The position numbers were made by a program, and so were the translations under genes. The notes under the pieces were generated by a model. It was not told the origin of the DNA and did not search any database. It saw nothing but the letters and a program-made list of their open reading frames with translations. Shown here piece after piece: positions 25,685 through 34,409 of a stretch of DNA of 64,000 nucleotides. Every line of letters begins with the position of its first letter. Position 1 is the first letter of the stretch. The DNA comes from JABDJZ01 sp047619685 (GTDB taxonomy: Bacteria > Bacteroidota > Rhodothermia > Rhodothermales > UBA10348), in NCBI GenBank assembly GCA_047619685.1, contig JBLHLC010000004.1, positions 1-64,000 of the forward strand. The letters are read 5' to 3'.

Positions 25685-26284
25685 CTAAGGGTACAAACGG
25701 CGAGTGACCCAACCGTAATCCGTCGCCTCAAATACCAGTCGGTCGTGCAGGCGGCTCGTCCGTCCCTGCCAGAATTCGATTCGGGCCGGACGGATTCTGA
25801 ACCCGCCCCAAAAATCGGGAAGGGGGACATCTCCGCCTTCAAACTTCTGCGTGAACTCCTGAACCCGCGCCTCAAGATCTGTCCGGGCGGCCAGGTCCCG
25901 GCTCTGTCGGGAGGCCCACGCTCCAATCTGGCTGCCACGGGGCCTGCTGTGGAAATACACGGTGGCCTGCTCCCGGGAGACAGGTTCCACAACACCCTCG
26001 ACCCTTACCTGCCGCTCCAGGCTGGCCCAATGAAAAACCACGGAGGCCTTCGGATTTGCGAGAAGCTCCCCGCCTTTTCTTGACTCGTGATTGGTGTAAA
26101 ACACGAACCCCGCGTCATCCAATTCCTTGAGCAGAACTATCCTCACGGACGGTGCCCCCTCCGGCGAAGCCGTCGCCAGGGCCATGGCTTCAGGGTGGAC
26201 GAGGCCAGACCCTTCGGCATCCGCGAACCACTCCTGAAAGAGTTCGAACGGATCGGAGGCATCCACGGCGGGGTCTATTCCCAT
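25685..26284 (-). CDS. pdxH: Pyridoxamine 5'-phosphate oxidase
   Basis: About 199 residues from ATG 26284, preceded by GGGAAAGG at good spacing; ATG 26338 would add 18 residues and is the alternative. Converts pyridoxine/pyridoxamine 5'-phosphate to pyridoxal 5'-phosphate using FMN. Signatures: PEAMALATASPEGAPSVRIV, VFYTNHESRKGGELLANP (FMN-binding), FHWASLERQVRVEG, SRPRGSQIGAWAS, and C-terminal FWGGFRIRPARIEFWQG with R-L-H-D-R. Complete at both ends. It follows lolD closely on the same strand. Confidence 0.97.
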   Translation of the reverse strand: MGIDPAVDASDPFELFQEWFADAEGSGLVHPEAMALATASPEGAPSVRIVLLKELDDAGFVFYTNHESRKGGELLANPKASVVFHWASLERQVRVEGVVEPVSREQATVYFHSRPRGSQIGAWASRQSRDLAARTDLEARVQEFTQKFEGGDVPLPDFWGGFRIRPARIEFWQGRTSRLHDRLVFEATDYGWVTRRLYP

Positions 26285-26351
26285 CGTCACGCCTTTCCCC
26301 AGCGTCTTGATCGTTCGGGCTATCGTTTTCAGCTTCATGCTGGTTTCCGGT

Positions 26352-27026
26352 TCACTCTGTGAGCAGGCCGCCTTCCAATCGCAAAACCCGATCAGCGCGA
26401 GAGGCCAAATCCGGATTGTGGGTCACAATGACAAAGGTCTGTCCCATGTCCCGGCTCAGACCTACGAGTTCCGCGTGGAGACGTTCGCTGGTCCGGGCAT
26501 CCAGGTTGCCTGTCGGCTCGTCCGCCAACACCAGAGCTGGCGCATTCATGAGCGCGCGTGCGACCGCAACGCGCTGCTGCTCACCGCCGGACAACTCCGA
26601 TGGCATGTGCTCCATGCGGTCCGCCAGACCCAGTTGGTCCAGGAGCTCTGCGGCACGCTTTTTTGCGTCCGACATGGAGGTCTTCCGGATGAGCCCGGGC
26701 ATCGCCACGTTCTCCAGGGCGGAGAACTCGGGCAGCAGATGGTGGAACTGGAAGACAAATCCGATGGAGTCGTTTCGGAATCTGGCCAGATCCACATCGG
26801 AGCGCCCAAAGATCTCCTTCCCTTCGAACAGCACCTGGCCCTGGTCCGGTCGATCCAACGCGCCAATCAAATGCAGGAGCGTAGACTTTCCGGTCCCGCT
26901 TTCGCCGACGATAGCCACAACCTGGCCCCGTTCCACCTCCAGATTGATCCCTGCAAGCACGGGCAGCGAGCCGCCGCCGGCGGTGACGTAGGACTTATGC
27001 AGGTCTTTTACGGTTACCAGCGGCAT
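26352..27026 (-). CDS. lolD: LolD-type lipoprotein-releasing ABC ATPase
   Basis: 224 residues with Walker A GESGTGKSTLLHLIGALDRP, Q-loop IGFVFQFHHLLPEFSALENV, signature LSGGEQQRVAVARAL, Walker B LVLADEPTGNLD and switch IVTHN. The H-x-L-L-P-E-F-(S/T)-A-L-E-N-V sequence and G-A-L-D-R-P are typical of LolD, the ATPase that with LolC/E extracts lipoproteins from the inner membrane. No lolC/E-like permease is adjacent, so MacB-type is possible. It starts 9 bp after the sigma-54 regulator stop and is followed by pdxH. Confidence 0.88.
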   Translation of the reverse strand: MPLVTVKDLHKSYVTAGGGSLPVLAGINLEVERGQVVAIVGESGTGKSTLLHLIGALDRPDQGQVLFEGKEIFGRSDVDLARFRNDSIGFVFQFHHLLPEFSALENVAMPGLIRKTSMSDAKKRAAELLDQLGLADRMEHMPSELSGGEQQRVAVARALMNAPALVLADEPTGNLDARTSERLHAELVGLSRDMGQTFVIVTHNPDLASRADRVLRLEGGLLTE

Positions 27027-27035
27027 CCAGTCCTC

Positions 27036-28424
27036 CTAGTCCTCGCTGCGCTCGATGCCGTACTTGTTCATCTTGTTGTACAGGTGGGACCGCTGAATGC
27101 CGATGGCCTCGGCCGTTCGGCTGACGTTCCAATCCTGCTCGTTCAACTTGTGCTCCAGGAATATCTTCTCGGCCATATCCCGAAACTCGCTGAACTGCTC
27201 GAAACGGTCCAGAAGCCCGGCCACCGGGTTGGCCGTCCCACCGCCAGGACGCACGTACCGTTCCACATCCGAGGAGGAAATCTGGTCACCATCGGCCAGA
27301 ATGGTCAGGCGCTCTACAACGTTGTAGAGCTCCCGAACGTTGCCGCGCCAGTCGAAACGCGAGAGGGCGTCCAACGCCGAGTCGGTGAAGGGCCTCGGTT
27401 CCAATCCATTGCGCCGAGCGATTCGTTCTGCAATGTGCTTGGTGATAATGGGCACATCACTACGCCTCTCGCGAAGGGGCGGGACGTGGATGAGGATCAC
27501 ACCCAATCGGTGATAGAGGTCCTCGCGGAACAGATGGGCATCAATCTGGGCCAGCAGATCCTTGTTGGTGGCCGCGACCACACGCACGTCCACGGGCAGG
27601 CTTCGGTCTCCTCCGACGCGGGTGATTCTGTTCTCCTGCAGAGCCCGCAGCACTTTTGCCTGGGCAGACAGGCTCATATCACCGATTTCGTCCAGAAACA
27701 GGGTGCCGCCGTGTGCCTGCTCAAACTTGCCTATACGCTGCTTGGTGGCCCCGGTAAAGGCCCCCTTCTCATGGCCAAAGAGTTCGCTCTCGATCAATTC
27801 GGACGGGATCGCGGCGCAGTTGACCTCCACCAGTGCTCCATCACGACGCGCCGAACCACGGTGGATCCACTTCGCAACGAGCTCTTTCCCCGTGCCCGCT
27901 TCTCCGGTGATCAAGACCCGCGCCTCGGTCGGCGCGACCCGATCCAGCGTATCCTTGATTCTCCCGATTGCGGCCGAGTCCCCGAGGATAGGCATGATGC
28001 CTTCTTCGTGCCGCTCGGAAATCGCCTGCCGCATGCGCCGGTTCTCCGACTCCAGCACTCCACGGTCAAGACCGTTCTTGATCGTCAGGAGCAGCCGATT
28101 CAGATCCGGCGGCTTCTCGATGAAGTCGTACGCACCAAGTTTGGTGGCCTCAACCGCGGTTTCGATGGTTCCGTGACCGGAAATCATCACGACCGGGACT
28201 TCCGGCTGGTCAACTGCAATTTTGGCGAGGACCTCGAGCCCGTCAATACGGGGCATCTTGACGTCAAGCAAGATCAGGTCGTAGCGAGACAGCTTGACCT
28301 TGTCCAAGGCCTCCTGCCCGTCCGCCGCCTCTTCGACCGCAAACCCTTCGTATTCAAGAATCTCCCTCAGCGTGCGACGAATCGCAGCCTCGTCATCGAC
28401 GACCAGAATTGACGATACGGCCAT
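27036..28424 (-). CDS. NtrC-family sigma-54-dependent response regulator
   Basis: 462 residues. Receiver domain with D10/D11 and phospho-acceptor D54 (LILLDVKMPRIDG); AAA+ domain with Walker A GEAGTGKELVAKWIHRGSAR, the sigma-54 contact loop GAFTGA and Walker B GGTLFLDEIGDM; C-terminal Fis-type helix-turn-helix RTAEAIGIQRSHLYNKMNKY. All parts needed for activation of sigma-54 promoters are present. Within the NtrC family it most resembles the NtrX/AtoC type. No histidine kinase is adjacent, so its partner lies elsewhere. A TPR membrane protein gene ends 8 bp upstream and lolD follows, likely one operon. Confidence 0.95.
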   Translation of the reverse strand: MAVSSILVVDDEAAIRRTLREILEYEGFAVEEAADGQEALDKVKLSRYDLILLDVKMPRIDGLEVLAKIAVDQPEVPVVMISGHGTIETAVEATKLGAYDFIEKPPDLNRLLLTIKNGLDRGVLESENRRMRQAISERHEEGIMPILGDSAAIGRIKDTLDRVAPTEARVLITGEAGTGKELVAKWIHRGSARRDGALVEVNCAAIPSELIESELFGHEKGAFTGATKQRIGKFEQAHGGTLFLDEIGDMSLSAQAKVLRALQENRITRVGGDRSLPVDVRVVAATNKDLLAQIDAHLFREDLYHRLGVILIHVPPLRERRSDVPIITKHIAERIARRNGLEPRPFTDSALDALSRFDWRGNVRELYNVVERLTILADGDQISSSDVERYVRPGGGTANPVAGLLDRFEQFSEFRDMAEKIFLEHKLNEQDWNVSRTAEAIGIQRSHLYNKMNKYGIERSED

Positions 28425-28432
28425 CGGGCCGC

Positions 28433-29125
28433 CTACCCGCTGACGCGCGCCAGAAAGAAGGCGATTTCCCTGGCTTCCTGCGAGTCCGGATACTCATCCC
28501 GCACACGCTCATAGGAGCGGCGGGCACTGCTGGTCTGGCCTGCTGCCTCATAGGCACGTCCTGCGGCCATGAAATATCCCGGTGAGGTCGCGCCGCTCGG
28601 ATACATCGTTGCGGCGCGAGAGTAGAGGCCGGCTGCTCGCGCATGTTCGCCCTGGCTCTCGAGAACCGCGGCTTCTCCAGCAGTCGCAGAGGCACCGACG
28701 ATGTTGCCATCCTTGTCAAACGCCCTGAAATGGGTCAACGCGTCCGCATAGTTGCCAAGACGAAAGAAAGAGTCGGCTGCATAGAAGTGCGCCAAGTTTC
28801 CTGCGTCTGTGCCGCCGAACTCGTCAGCCACGTCCAGAAGTCCCAGAAAACCGCCTGTGCCGTCAAGGGCCGTCTGGTAGGAGCCCGCTTCATACGCGGC
28901 CACCGAACCGCTCATGGCGTCCAGAGCCTTCTCCTGGTTTGCCGCTTGCATGAACGTGTACCCGATCCACAACAAGATAATTGCTGCGAGGGCTACGCCG
29001 GCACCGTACACGTAGGTGCGGTGTTCATCGATGAAATCCAGGAGCCTGGCGTAAAACGTGACGACCTTGTCCTCACGAAGCTCGTGGCGGCGGGAGATCT
29101 TTTTGGTAGGGTTCAGGGTCGACAT
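28433..29125 (-). CDS. YfgM-like membrane-anchored TPR protein
   Basis: About 230 residues from ATG 29125; the frame runs back to 29173 but that leader is not family-like. After a basic cytoplasmic start (KKISRRHELREDKVV) there is a single membrane segment at about residues 38-58 (AGVALAAIILLWIGYTFM), then tetratricopeptide repeats: AVYEAGSYQTALDG, SFFRLGNYADALTHF, AVLESQGEHARAAGLYSRAA and GRAYEAAGQTSSARRSYERV. This is the layout of YfgM/ancillary SecYEG and outer-membrane-assembly tetratricopeptide proteins. Role inferred: periplasmic protein-protein adaptor. It is transcribed away from gap. Confidence 0.75.
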   Translation of the reverse strand: MSTLNPTKKISRRHELREDKVVTFYARLLDFIDEHRTYVYGAGVALAAIILLWIGYTFMQAANQEKALDAMSGSVAAYEAGSYQTALDGTGGFLGLLDVADEFGGTDAGNLAHFYAADSFFRLGNYADALTHFRAFDKDGNIVGASATAGEAAVLESQGEHARAAGLYSRAATMYPSGATSPGYFMAAGRAYEAAGQTSSARRSYERVRDEYPDSQEAREIAFFLARVSG

Positions 29126-29386
29126 GAGGTACTGGTCTGGTTTCCGGCGCCGAATTAACGGCAGATGCGACAATGCAAAGATCCTGAAATTAGCTCCGCT
29201 TTCGACGCATTACAATGCGAACACCCAGCTAGAGCCCGGTTTGACAGACTCTTCCCAAGAGGGATCGGCGTTGGGCCCCTTCCCGGAAGGGCTTTCAACA
29301 GGTTTGCTCAATCTTTGCAGCACAGACCGAGTGGGACGACGACATTTGTAGTTCAGTTTTTTCGCCATCCGAAAAGAAGTCTCACC
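29126..29386. other. Divergent intergenic region (TPR gene / gap)
   Basis: This 261-bp gap must hold the promoters for gap-pgk and for the minus-strand TPR-ntrC-lolD run. A TTGACA hexamer is at 29241-29246, but no convincing matching -10 box follows. CTCTTCCCAAGAG just after it is a small inverted repeat. No gene is seen. Confidence 0.5.
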
Positions 29387-30403
29387 ATGGCTATCCGTCT
29401 CGCTATCAATGGTTTTGGCCGTATTGGCCGCCTGGTCTTCCGTTCCATTCTAGAACGGGCCACCGACGAATTTGACGTCGTCGCCGTCAACGACCTGACG
29501 GATTCGGCCACGCTTGCCCACCTCTTCAAGTACGATTCGGTCCACGGCAAGTACCCGGGCACGGTCAAGACCTACGGCGAAGGCCTGGAGATTGACGGTG
29601 ACCGCTTCAAGGTGTTCAGCGAAAGAGACCCCTCCAAACTCCCCTGGGGAGATCTGGGTATCGACGTTGTCATCGAGTCTACCGGTTTCTTCAGGACGCG
29701 CGAGAAGGCCGGGCTGCACCTGCAGGCTGGCGCCAAGAAAGTCGTGATTTCCGCACCCGCCTCCGGCGCCGTGGACGCAACGATTGTTCTTGGTGTCAAC
29801 GATCACCTCCTAACCGGCAAGGAAGAGGTGATCTCCAACGCCAGCTGCACCACCAACTGCCTGGCCCCGATGGTCAAGGTGCTCGATGATTCCTTTGGCC
29901 TCAAGAAGGGGTTCATGACCACCGTGCATGCCTACACGTCGGATCAGAACCTGCAGGACGCACCGCACTCTGATATGCGTCGTGCCCGTGCCGCCGCCCT
30001 GTCCATCATCCCAACGACGACCGGTGCGGCAAAGGCCGTTGGACTTGTGCTTCCCCACCTGGCCGGCAAGCTCGACGGCTTTGCGCTTCGTGTGCCGACG
30101 CCGGACGGCTCCCTGACCGACCTGGTTGCCGAGCTGAATCAGGAAGTCACCAAGGAGCAGATCAATGCCGCCATGAAGGCAGCGTCGGAAGGCTCTATGA
30201 AGGGAATTCTGGAGTACTCGGAAGAGCCGCTGGTTTCTACCGACATCATCCACAACCCACACTCCAACATCTTCGACGCATTGTCCACCATGGCCTCCGG
30301 CAACCTCGTCAAGGTTGTGGGCTGGTACGACAACGAGTGGGGATACGCCAGCCGTACGGTTGACGTGGTCGCCAAGCTGATGTCTTTGGCTGGCTCACGC
30401 TGA
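29387..30403 (+). CDS. gap: Glyceraldehyde-3-phosphate dehydrogenase
   Basis: 338 residues from ATG 29387 (MAIRLAINGFGRIGR); the frame extends upstream to 29165 but the standard NAD-binding start is here. Converts glyceraldehyde 3-phosphate to 1,3-bisphosphoglycerate. The active-site SNASCTTNCLAPM has nucleophile C154, and YTSDQNLQDAPHSDMRRARA and VGWYDNEWGYASRTVD match the family throughout. The D near residue 34 (VNDLT) suggests NAD preference. pgk follows by 6 bp, so the two glycolytic steps are in one operon. Confidence 0.98.
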   Translation: MAIRLAINGFGRIGRLVFRSILERATDEFDVVAVNDLTDSATLAHLFKYDSVHGKYPGTVKTYGEGLEIDGDRFKVFSERDPSKLPWGDLGIDVVIESTGFFRTREKAGLHLQAGAKKVVISAPASGAVDATIVLGVNDHLLTGKEEVISNASCTTNCLAPMVKVLDDSFGLKKGFMTTVHAYTSDQNLQDAPHSDMRRARAAALSIIPTTTGAAKAVGLVLPHLAGKLDGFALRVPTPDGSLTDLVAELNQEVTKEQINAAMKAASEGSMKGILEYSEEPLVSTDIIHNPHSNIFDALSTMASGNLVKVVGWYDNEWGYASRTVDVVAKLMSLAGSR

Positions 30404-30409
30404 CCGACT

Positions 30410-31594
30410 ATGCATAAGCTTGGCCTGAAGGATCTGGACGTAGCCGGCAAGAAGGTCCTGGTGCGGGTGGACTTCAATGTGCCGTTGGACGGTCAGACCG
30501 TTGCGGACGACACCCGCATCAGGGCCGCAGTCCCGACGATCCGCTCCATCGTGGAACGTGGGGGAAGCGCCATCCTGTGCGCGCATTTGGGGCGGCCCAA
30601 AGGCCAGCCCAATCCGGCGTTTACGCTGGCTCCGGTAGCGCGCCACCTGGCCGGTCTTCTTGGCATGGCCGTCCAGTTTGTCCCCAGCCTTGTTGGGCGA
30701 GACGCCGTCGCTTTTGCCGACGACCTGGCTCCAGGCGAGGTCCTTTTGCTGGAGAACACGCGGTTCGATCCGCGCGAGACCGCCAACGACCCCGGCCTGT
30801 CTGCCGAGTTGGCGGGGCTGGCCGACGTCTACGTCAACGATGCCTTTGGTGCTGCCCACAGGGCGCATGCCTCCACGGAAGGCGTGGCCCATGTAGTCAG
30901 TCAGGCCGCGATGGGTCTCCTGGTCGCCAAAGAAGTAGACTGCCTGAGCAAACTACTGGGGACCCCGGACTCACCATTTGTGGCGGTCCTTGGCGGCGCG
31001 AAGGTCTCGGACAAAATCGAGATTATCGAGCAGTTGCTGGACAAGGTGGACCTGCTTCTCATCGGGGGCGCCATGAGTTACACCTTCCTGAAAGCGCAGG
31101 GCTTTTCGGTAGGCTCCTCACTTGTTGAGGACGACAAACTGGACGTGGCCCGCGACCTCCTTGCCCGGGCTGCCGGACGGATTCGCATCCCGACCGACCA
31201 TATAATCGCGGACCGGTTCGCGGCCGATGCGAACACCAAGATCTGCGTCGGCGAGATTCCCAAGGGGTGGATGGGATTGGACATTGGTCCGGAAACGGTG
31301 GCCGCATACGCTGCTGCTGTGGCTGGTTCCAAGACCGTAGTCTGGAACGGCCCGATGGGCGTGTTCGAGATCGAAGCCTTTGCGCAGGGCACCAACGCCA
31401 TCGCGGATGCCCTGGCCGAGTCTACCGATGCGGGATGTCTGTCCGTGGTTGGCGGCGGCGATTCCGTGGCTGCCATTACCCAGGCGGGTTACGAGGACCG
31501 GATCAGCCACGTCTCCACCGGAGGCGGCGCCATGCTCGAATTTCTCGAAGGGAAGGTTCTCCCAGGAATTGCCGCACTGACTGACGTCGATTGA
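30410..31594 (+). CDS. pgk: Phosphoglycerate kinase
   Basis: 394 residues, normal length. Transfers phosphate from 1,3-bisphosphoglycerate to ADP. Signatures: KVLVRVDFNVPLDGQTV, the substrate-binding AILCAHLGRPKG, VYVNDAFGAAHRAHAS, VLGGAKVSDKI, LIGGAMSYTFLKAQG, KTVVWNGPMGVFE and the C-terminal VVGGGDSVAAI ... STGGGAMLEFLEGK nucleotide-binding part. Separated from gap by 6 bp. Downstream, a TGGCTC/GAGCCA stem-loop lies directly before the ABC transporter ATPase start. Confidence 0.98.
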   Translation: MHKLGLKDLDVAGKKVLVRVDFNVPLDGQTVADDTRIRAAVPTIRSIVERGGSAILCAHLGRPKGQPNPAFTLAPVARHLAGLLGMAVQFVPSLVGRDAVAFADDLAPGEVLLLENTRFDPRETANDPGLSAELAGLADVYVNDAFGAAHRAHASTEGVAHVVSQAAMGLLVAKEVDCLSKLLGTPDSPFVAVLGGAKVSDKIEIIEQLLDKVDLLLIGGAMSYTFLKAQGFSVGSSLVEDDKLDVARDLLARAAGRIRIPTDHIIADRFAADANTKICVGEIPKGWMGLDIGPETVAAYAAAVAGSKTVVWNGPMGVFEIEAFAQGTNAIADALAESTDAGCLSVVGGGDSVAAITQAGYEDRISHVSTGGGAMLEFLEGKVLPGIAALTDVD

Positions 31595-31624
31595 GCGTAG
31601 ATTCTGGCTCACTCCATTGAGCCA

Positions 31625-32605
31625 ATGTCAGAACCGATCGTCCAGGCCCGTTCCCTCGGGAAGAAATACACCAGTTTCCGGGGAAAGGCGGTCCAGGCCC
31701 TTGATGATTTCAGCCTGTCCGTTCAACCCGGCGAGGTCTTTGGACTCCTTGGGCCCAACGGCGCCGGGAAGACCACCTTCATCAAGATCCTTCTTGGTAT
31801 CGTGGGGCCGACCGCTGGAAGCGCCCAACTGCTTGGCAGGCCGGTGGGCCATCCTGACTCCCGCGTCGACGTCGGGTATTTGCCGGAACAGCACCGCTTC
31901 CCCGGACACCTTACCGCGCGAGAGGCCCTCGACCTGTACAGTCGCCTGTCCGGCTTCGATGGCGCCACGCGCAAGTCGGAATCTCTTCGGCTCCTGGGCC
32001 GCGTTGGTCTCTCGGAATGGGCGGACACCAAGGTCAAGAAATATTCCAAGGGCATGATGCAGCGATTGGGCCTTGCCCAGGCGCTGATGACGAGTCCCAA
32101 ACTGGTCATCCTCGATGAGCCCACCGACGGCGTGGACCCGATTGGTCGCCGGGAGATCCGGGAAATCGTTACCTGGCTAAGCACGACTGGGACCACCGTT
32201 TTTCTCAACTCGCATCTCTTGTCCGAGGTGGAGTTGGTCTGTACGCGCGCCGCAATCCTGCATGAAGGGAAACTGGTGAGGGAAGGGAGCATCGCCGAAC
32301 TGACCGCGGCGCCCGCGGAGTTCGAGGTCGAGGGCACACCGGCTACTTCCCCGCTTCCCGATGGCGTGACGCAGGCTGATCCCGGGCAGAACACCCATCC
32401 CTCCGGCGCCGCCTCGCCCCCAAATACGGGTGACTGGATTCGCTATCACATTGAGGCCTCGTCCCCGGAGGAACTGACGCCCAAGTTGGCCGCGATGATC
32501 GAAGCCGGCGTCATCATTCGCGAGGTCAAACCCGGCAGGAGATCACTCGAGCAGGCCTTTGTTCAAATCGTTGAAGAGTCAGATGCTCGTGGTGATCAGT
32601 CATGA
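31625..32605 (+). CDS. ABC transporter ATP-binding protein (ABC-2 type exporter)
   Basis: 326 residues. Walker A LLGPNGAGKTTFIKILLG, signature KYSKGMMQRLGLAQAL, Walker B LVILDEPTDGVDPIGRREI and switch histidine in FLNSHLL. The length and the C-terminal extension after residue 220, including a Pro/Ser/Gly-rich stretch and a final IEASSPEELTPKLAAMIEAG fold, match ATPases of ABC-2 export systems. A 20-base stem-loop (31605-31624) ends right at the ATG, and no Shine-Dalgarno sequence is visible, so start access could be structure-controlled. It overlaps the permease gene by 4 nt. Confidence 0.9.
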   Translation: MSEPIVQARSLGKKYTSFRGKAVQALDDFSLSVQPGEVFGLLGPNGAGKTTFIKILLGIVGPTAGSAQLLGRPVGHPDSRVDVGYLPEQHRFPGHLTAREALDLYSRLSGFDGATRKSESLRLLGRVGLSEWADTKVKKYSKGMMQRLGLAQALMTSPKLVILDEPTDGVDPIGRREIREIVTWLSTTGTTVFLNSHLLSEVELVCTRAAILHEGKLVREGSIAELTAAPAEFEVEGTPATSPLPDGVTQADPGQNTHPSGAASPPNTGDWIRYHIEASSPEELTPKLAAMIEAGVIIREVKPGRRSLEQAFVQIVEESDARGDQS

Positions 32606-33486
32606 GTAGCCCCTCCCGCTCTACCCAGCTGACCGGCTCGCTGCTACTGACGTTTCGCGAGCTCTGGTCCACCTATGTCACCCTGGGCCTTTTCCTGGTC
32701 ACCACCATTTGCTGGATGGTGTTGTCCTTTGCGATGAACCTCGATGTGGTGGAAGGTTCAATAGCCGGCCTCAGGATCTTCGGGATCGAGTCAGCCCCAA
32801 CCAATGGGGTGCAGAATCCGGAGACCGGCGAGTGGGTGCAGCAGGCGTTGGGCCTCGATCAGTTCGTCATCGGAATCCAGTCCTTCGTGTTTGGCGCATC
32901 CTACTTCCTGGGCACCCTGTTGGGCATTTTCGCCACCGCACCCTTGACCGCGGGGCTCATGGGCGAACCCCGCATTGGACTTCTGCTCTCCAAACCCATT
33001 TCCCGCTTCCGTTTCCTGGCCGGGCACGCGCTCGGCGTCTTCCTGACCGTGCTGGCCCTTGCCAGCTACCTGATTGTCTCCGTATGGGTGGTCTTGTCCA
33101 TCAAGACCGGAAGCTGGTCGCCGGAATTCCTCATCGCGATTCCCGTCATCGCCATCATGTTCGCGGTCATCTATGGCGTGGTCCTGTTGGTCTCGGTCAC
33201 AACCGGCAGCTCTGGAGTCGCCCTGGTCGCGGCGTATGGTCTGATCTTCATAAGCTTTATTCTGGCTGGACATGACAGCATCTTGACGCAGCTCTCGGGT
33301 GGGGGCCGCGCAGCGTTCCAGGTCCTCTATTACGCGCTGCCGAACTACGTCGAGGCCATCCCTGCCACAACGCAACTCATCAGGGGAGAATCCGTTGACT
33401 CATGGGTCCCTTTTTTCTCGTCTGTCGCCTTCGGGCTGACCACGTACATCGGTGCCTTCTCATGGTTTTCCCGAAGAGATTTCTGA
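32602..33486 (+). CDS. ABC-2 type transporter permease
   Basis: 294 residues with about six hydrophobic segments: near 20-40 (VTLGLFLVTTICWMVLSFAM), 95-120 (ASYFLGTLLGIFATAPLTAG), 145-170, 180-205, 210-230 and a final segment around 275-290. The A-x-x-L-x-x-G-L-M-G-E-P-R-I-G-L-L-L-S-K-P motif between segments is typical of ABC-2 membrane subunits. It overlaps its ATPase gene by 4 nt (ATGA) and the following lipoprotein gene by 25 nt, so the three form one unit. The exported substrate is unknown. Confidence 0.88.
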   Translation: MSSPSRSTQLTGSLLLTFRELWSTYVTLGLFLVTTICWMVLSFAMNLDVVEGSIAGLRIFGIESAPTNGVQNPETGEWVQQALGLDQFVIGIQSFVFGASYFLGTLLGIFATAPLTAGLMGEPRIGLLLSKPISRFRFLAGHALGVFLTVLALASYLIVSVWVVLSIKTGSWSPEFLIAIPVIAIMFAVIYGVVLLVSVTTGSSGVALVAAYGLIFISFILAGHDSILTQLSGGGRAAFQVLYYALPNYVEAIPATTQLIRGESVDSWVPFFSSVAFGLTTYIGAFSWFSRRDF

Positions 33487-34394
33487 CTCCCGTTCTGGCG
33501 GTCCTCATGATGGGGTGTAGTCTGGAGGCCGACCTGCCTTCCCCCTCGGCTCGCATCACGCAGGCCGCCGACCTTGTGCCGGCAAACGCGTCTTTGATTG
33601 CCTTCGCAGACGCGGGTAACATGGCCGACACCTTCGACGAGATCGTCCGTATGTCCGAGGGCGGGGGCGAGGCCCTGGCCCATCTCCACGAGATGTTTGA
33701 CCGCGTCGGGTTCGACCCCATGCAGGACGTTGATTTCGTCGTGGCCTACGTCACAGACGCAGAAACGCCCATCGCCATCGCCGTCGGTCATTTTGATATT
33801 GAGCGCATGGTGGAGTTCATCCATGCCGAAGCCCCGCAAGCTGTCGAGACCTCCGGAGATGGTCTTCTGAGCTGGTCCATGGGCGACGAGTCCGGCAACC
33901 AGTCCAGCAACGCGTCCCGCAAGGGCGTTGTCGGGGTGACCGACGATGGCACCCGGCTCGTGGCTGGCAGGGACCGAGCTTCCCTTCTGACCGCCCTGGC
34001 CGTGGAAGGCGGGATCGATCTGGATGCCCTCGGTGGGCCTGTCTTCTCCCATGATGCCTGGGTCATTGCCAGACAGCTGCCGCAGATCGCCGACCTTCCC
34101 GGAGACCTGCCTAAGGAAATGGCCCTCCTGGCGCGGGCAGTAAGCAGAATTGCCGCGGGTGCATCCTTCGATTCAGAAACCGCTGAGGGCGTGGTGGTGC
34201 TCCACCCGACCGATGGCGTAGATGCGGGAGACCTGGCCGCCCTGGTTCGTGGGGGCATTGCCGCCTTTAGACTGCAGGAACTCCCGGACGAGGCCCGGGA
34301 GCAACTGGAAAACATTGACGTTGACGAAGAAAACGGAACGGTTGTGGTAACCGGTGCCGTGTCGAAACGTCTCATGGAGTCGCTTGCACGTTAA
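33462..34394 (+). CDS. Predicted lipoprotein of unknown function
   Basis: 310 residues from ATG 33462, chosen because it gives a lipoprotein signal (FLTPVLAVLMMGC, lipidation Cys at about 19). An upstream in-frame ATG at 33402 would hide that signal. The mature chain is acidic, mixed alpha/beta, with repeated features such as LVPANASLIAFADAGNMAD, VDFVVAYVTD and a C-terminal ENGTVVVTGAVSKRLMESL; this is loosely like DUF3352-type proteins that measure substrate ranges, but I do not assign it. It overlaps the ABC permease gene by 25 nt, so it may be an accessory of that exporter. Confidence 0.75.
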   Translation: MVFPKRFLTPVLAVLMMGCSLEADLPSPSARITQAADLVPANASLIAFADAGNMADTFDEIVRMSEGGGEALAHLHEMFDRVGFDPMQDVDFVVAYVTDAETPIAIAVGHFDIERMVEFIHAEAPQAVETSGDGLLSWSMGDESGNQSSNASRKGVVGVTDDGTRLVAGRDRASLLTALAVEGGIDLDALGGPVFSHDAWVIARQLPQIADLPGDLPKEMALLARAVSRIAAGASFDSETAEGVVVLHPTDGVDAGDLAALVRGGIAAFRLQELPDEAREQLENIDVDEENGTVVVTGAVSKRLMESLAR

Positions 34395-34409
34395 ATTATT
34401 GGACACTAA

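Noticed and set aside
24987..25712. 241-codon minus-strand open frame between SCP2 and pdxH genes
   Set aside because: Arg/Pro/Ser-rich, crosses the truncated palindromic element, overlaps pdxH; no recognisable domain.
26307..28412. 701-codon plus-strand open frame
   Set aside because: Antisense to pdxH, lolD and the sigma-54 regulator, all clear genes; long because of the codon bias of the opposite strand.
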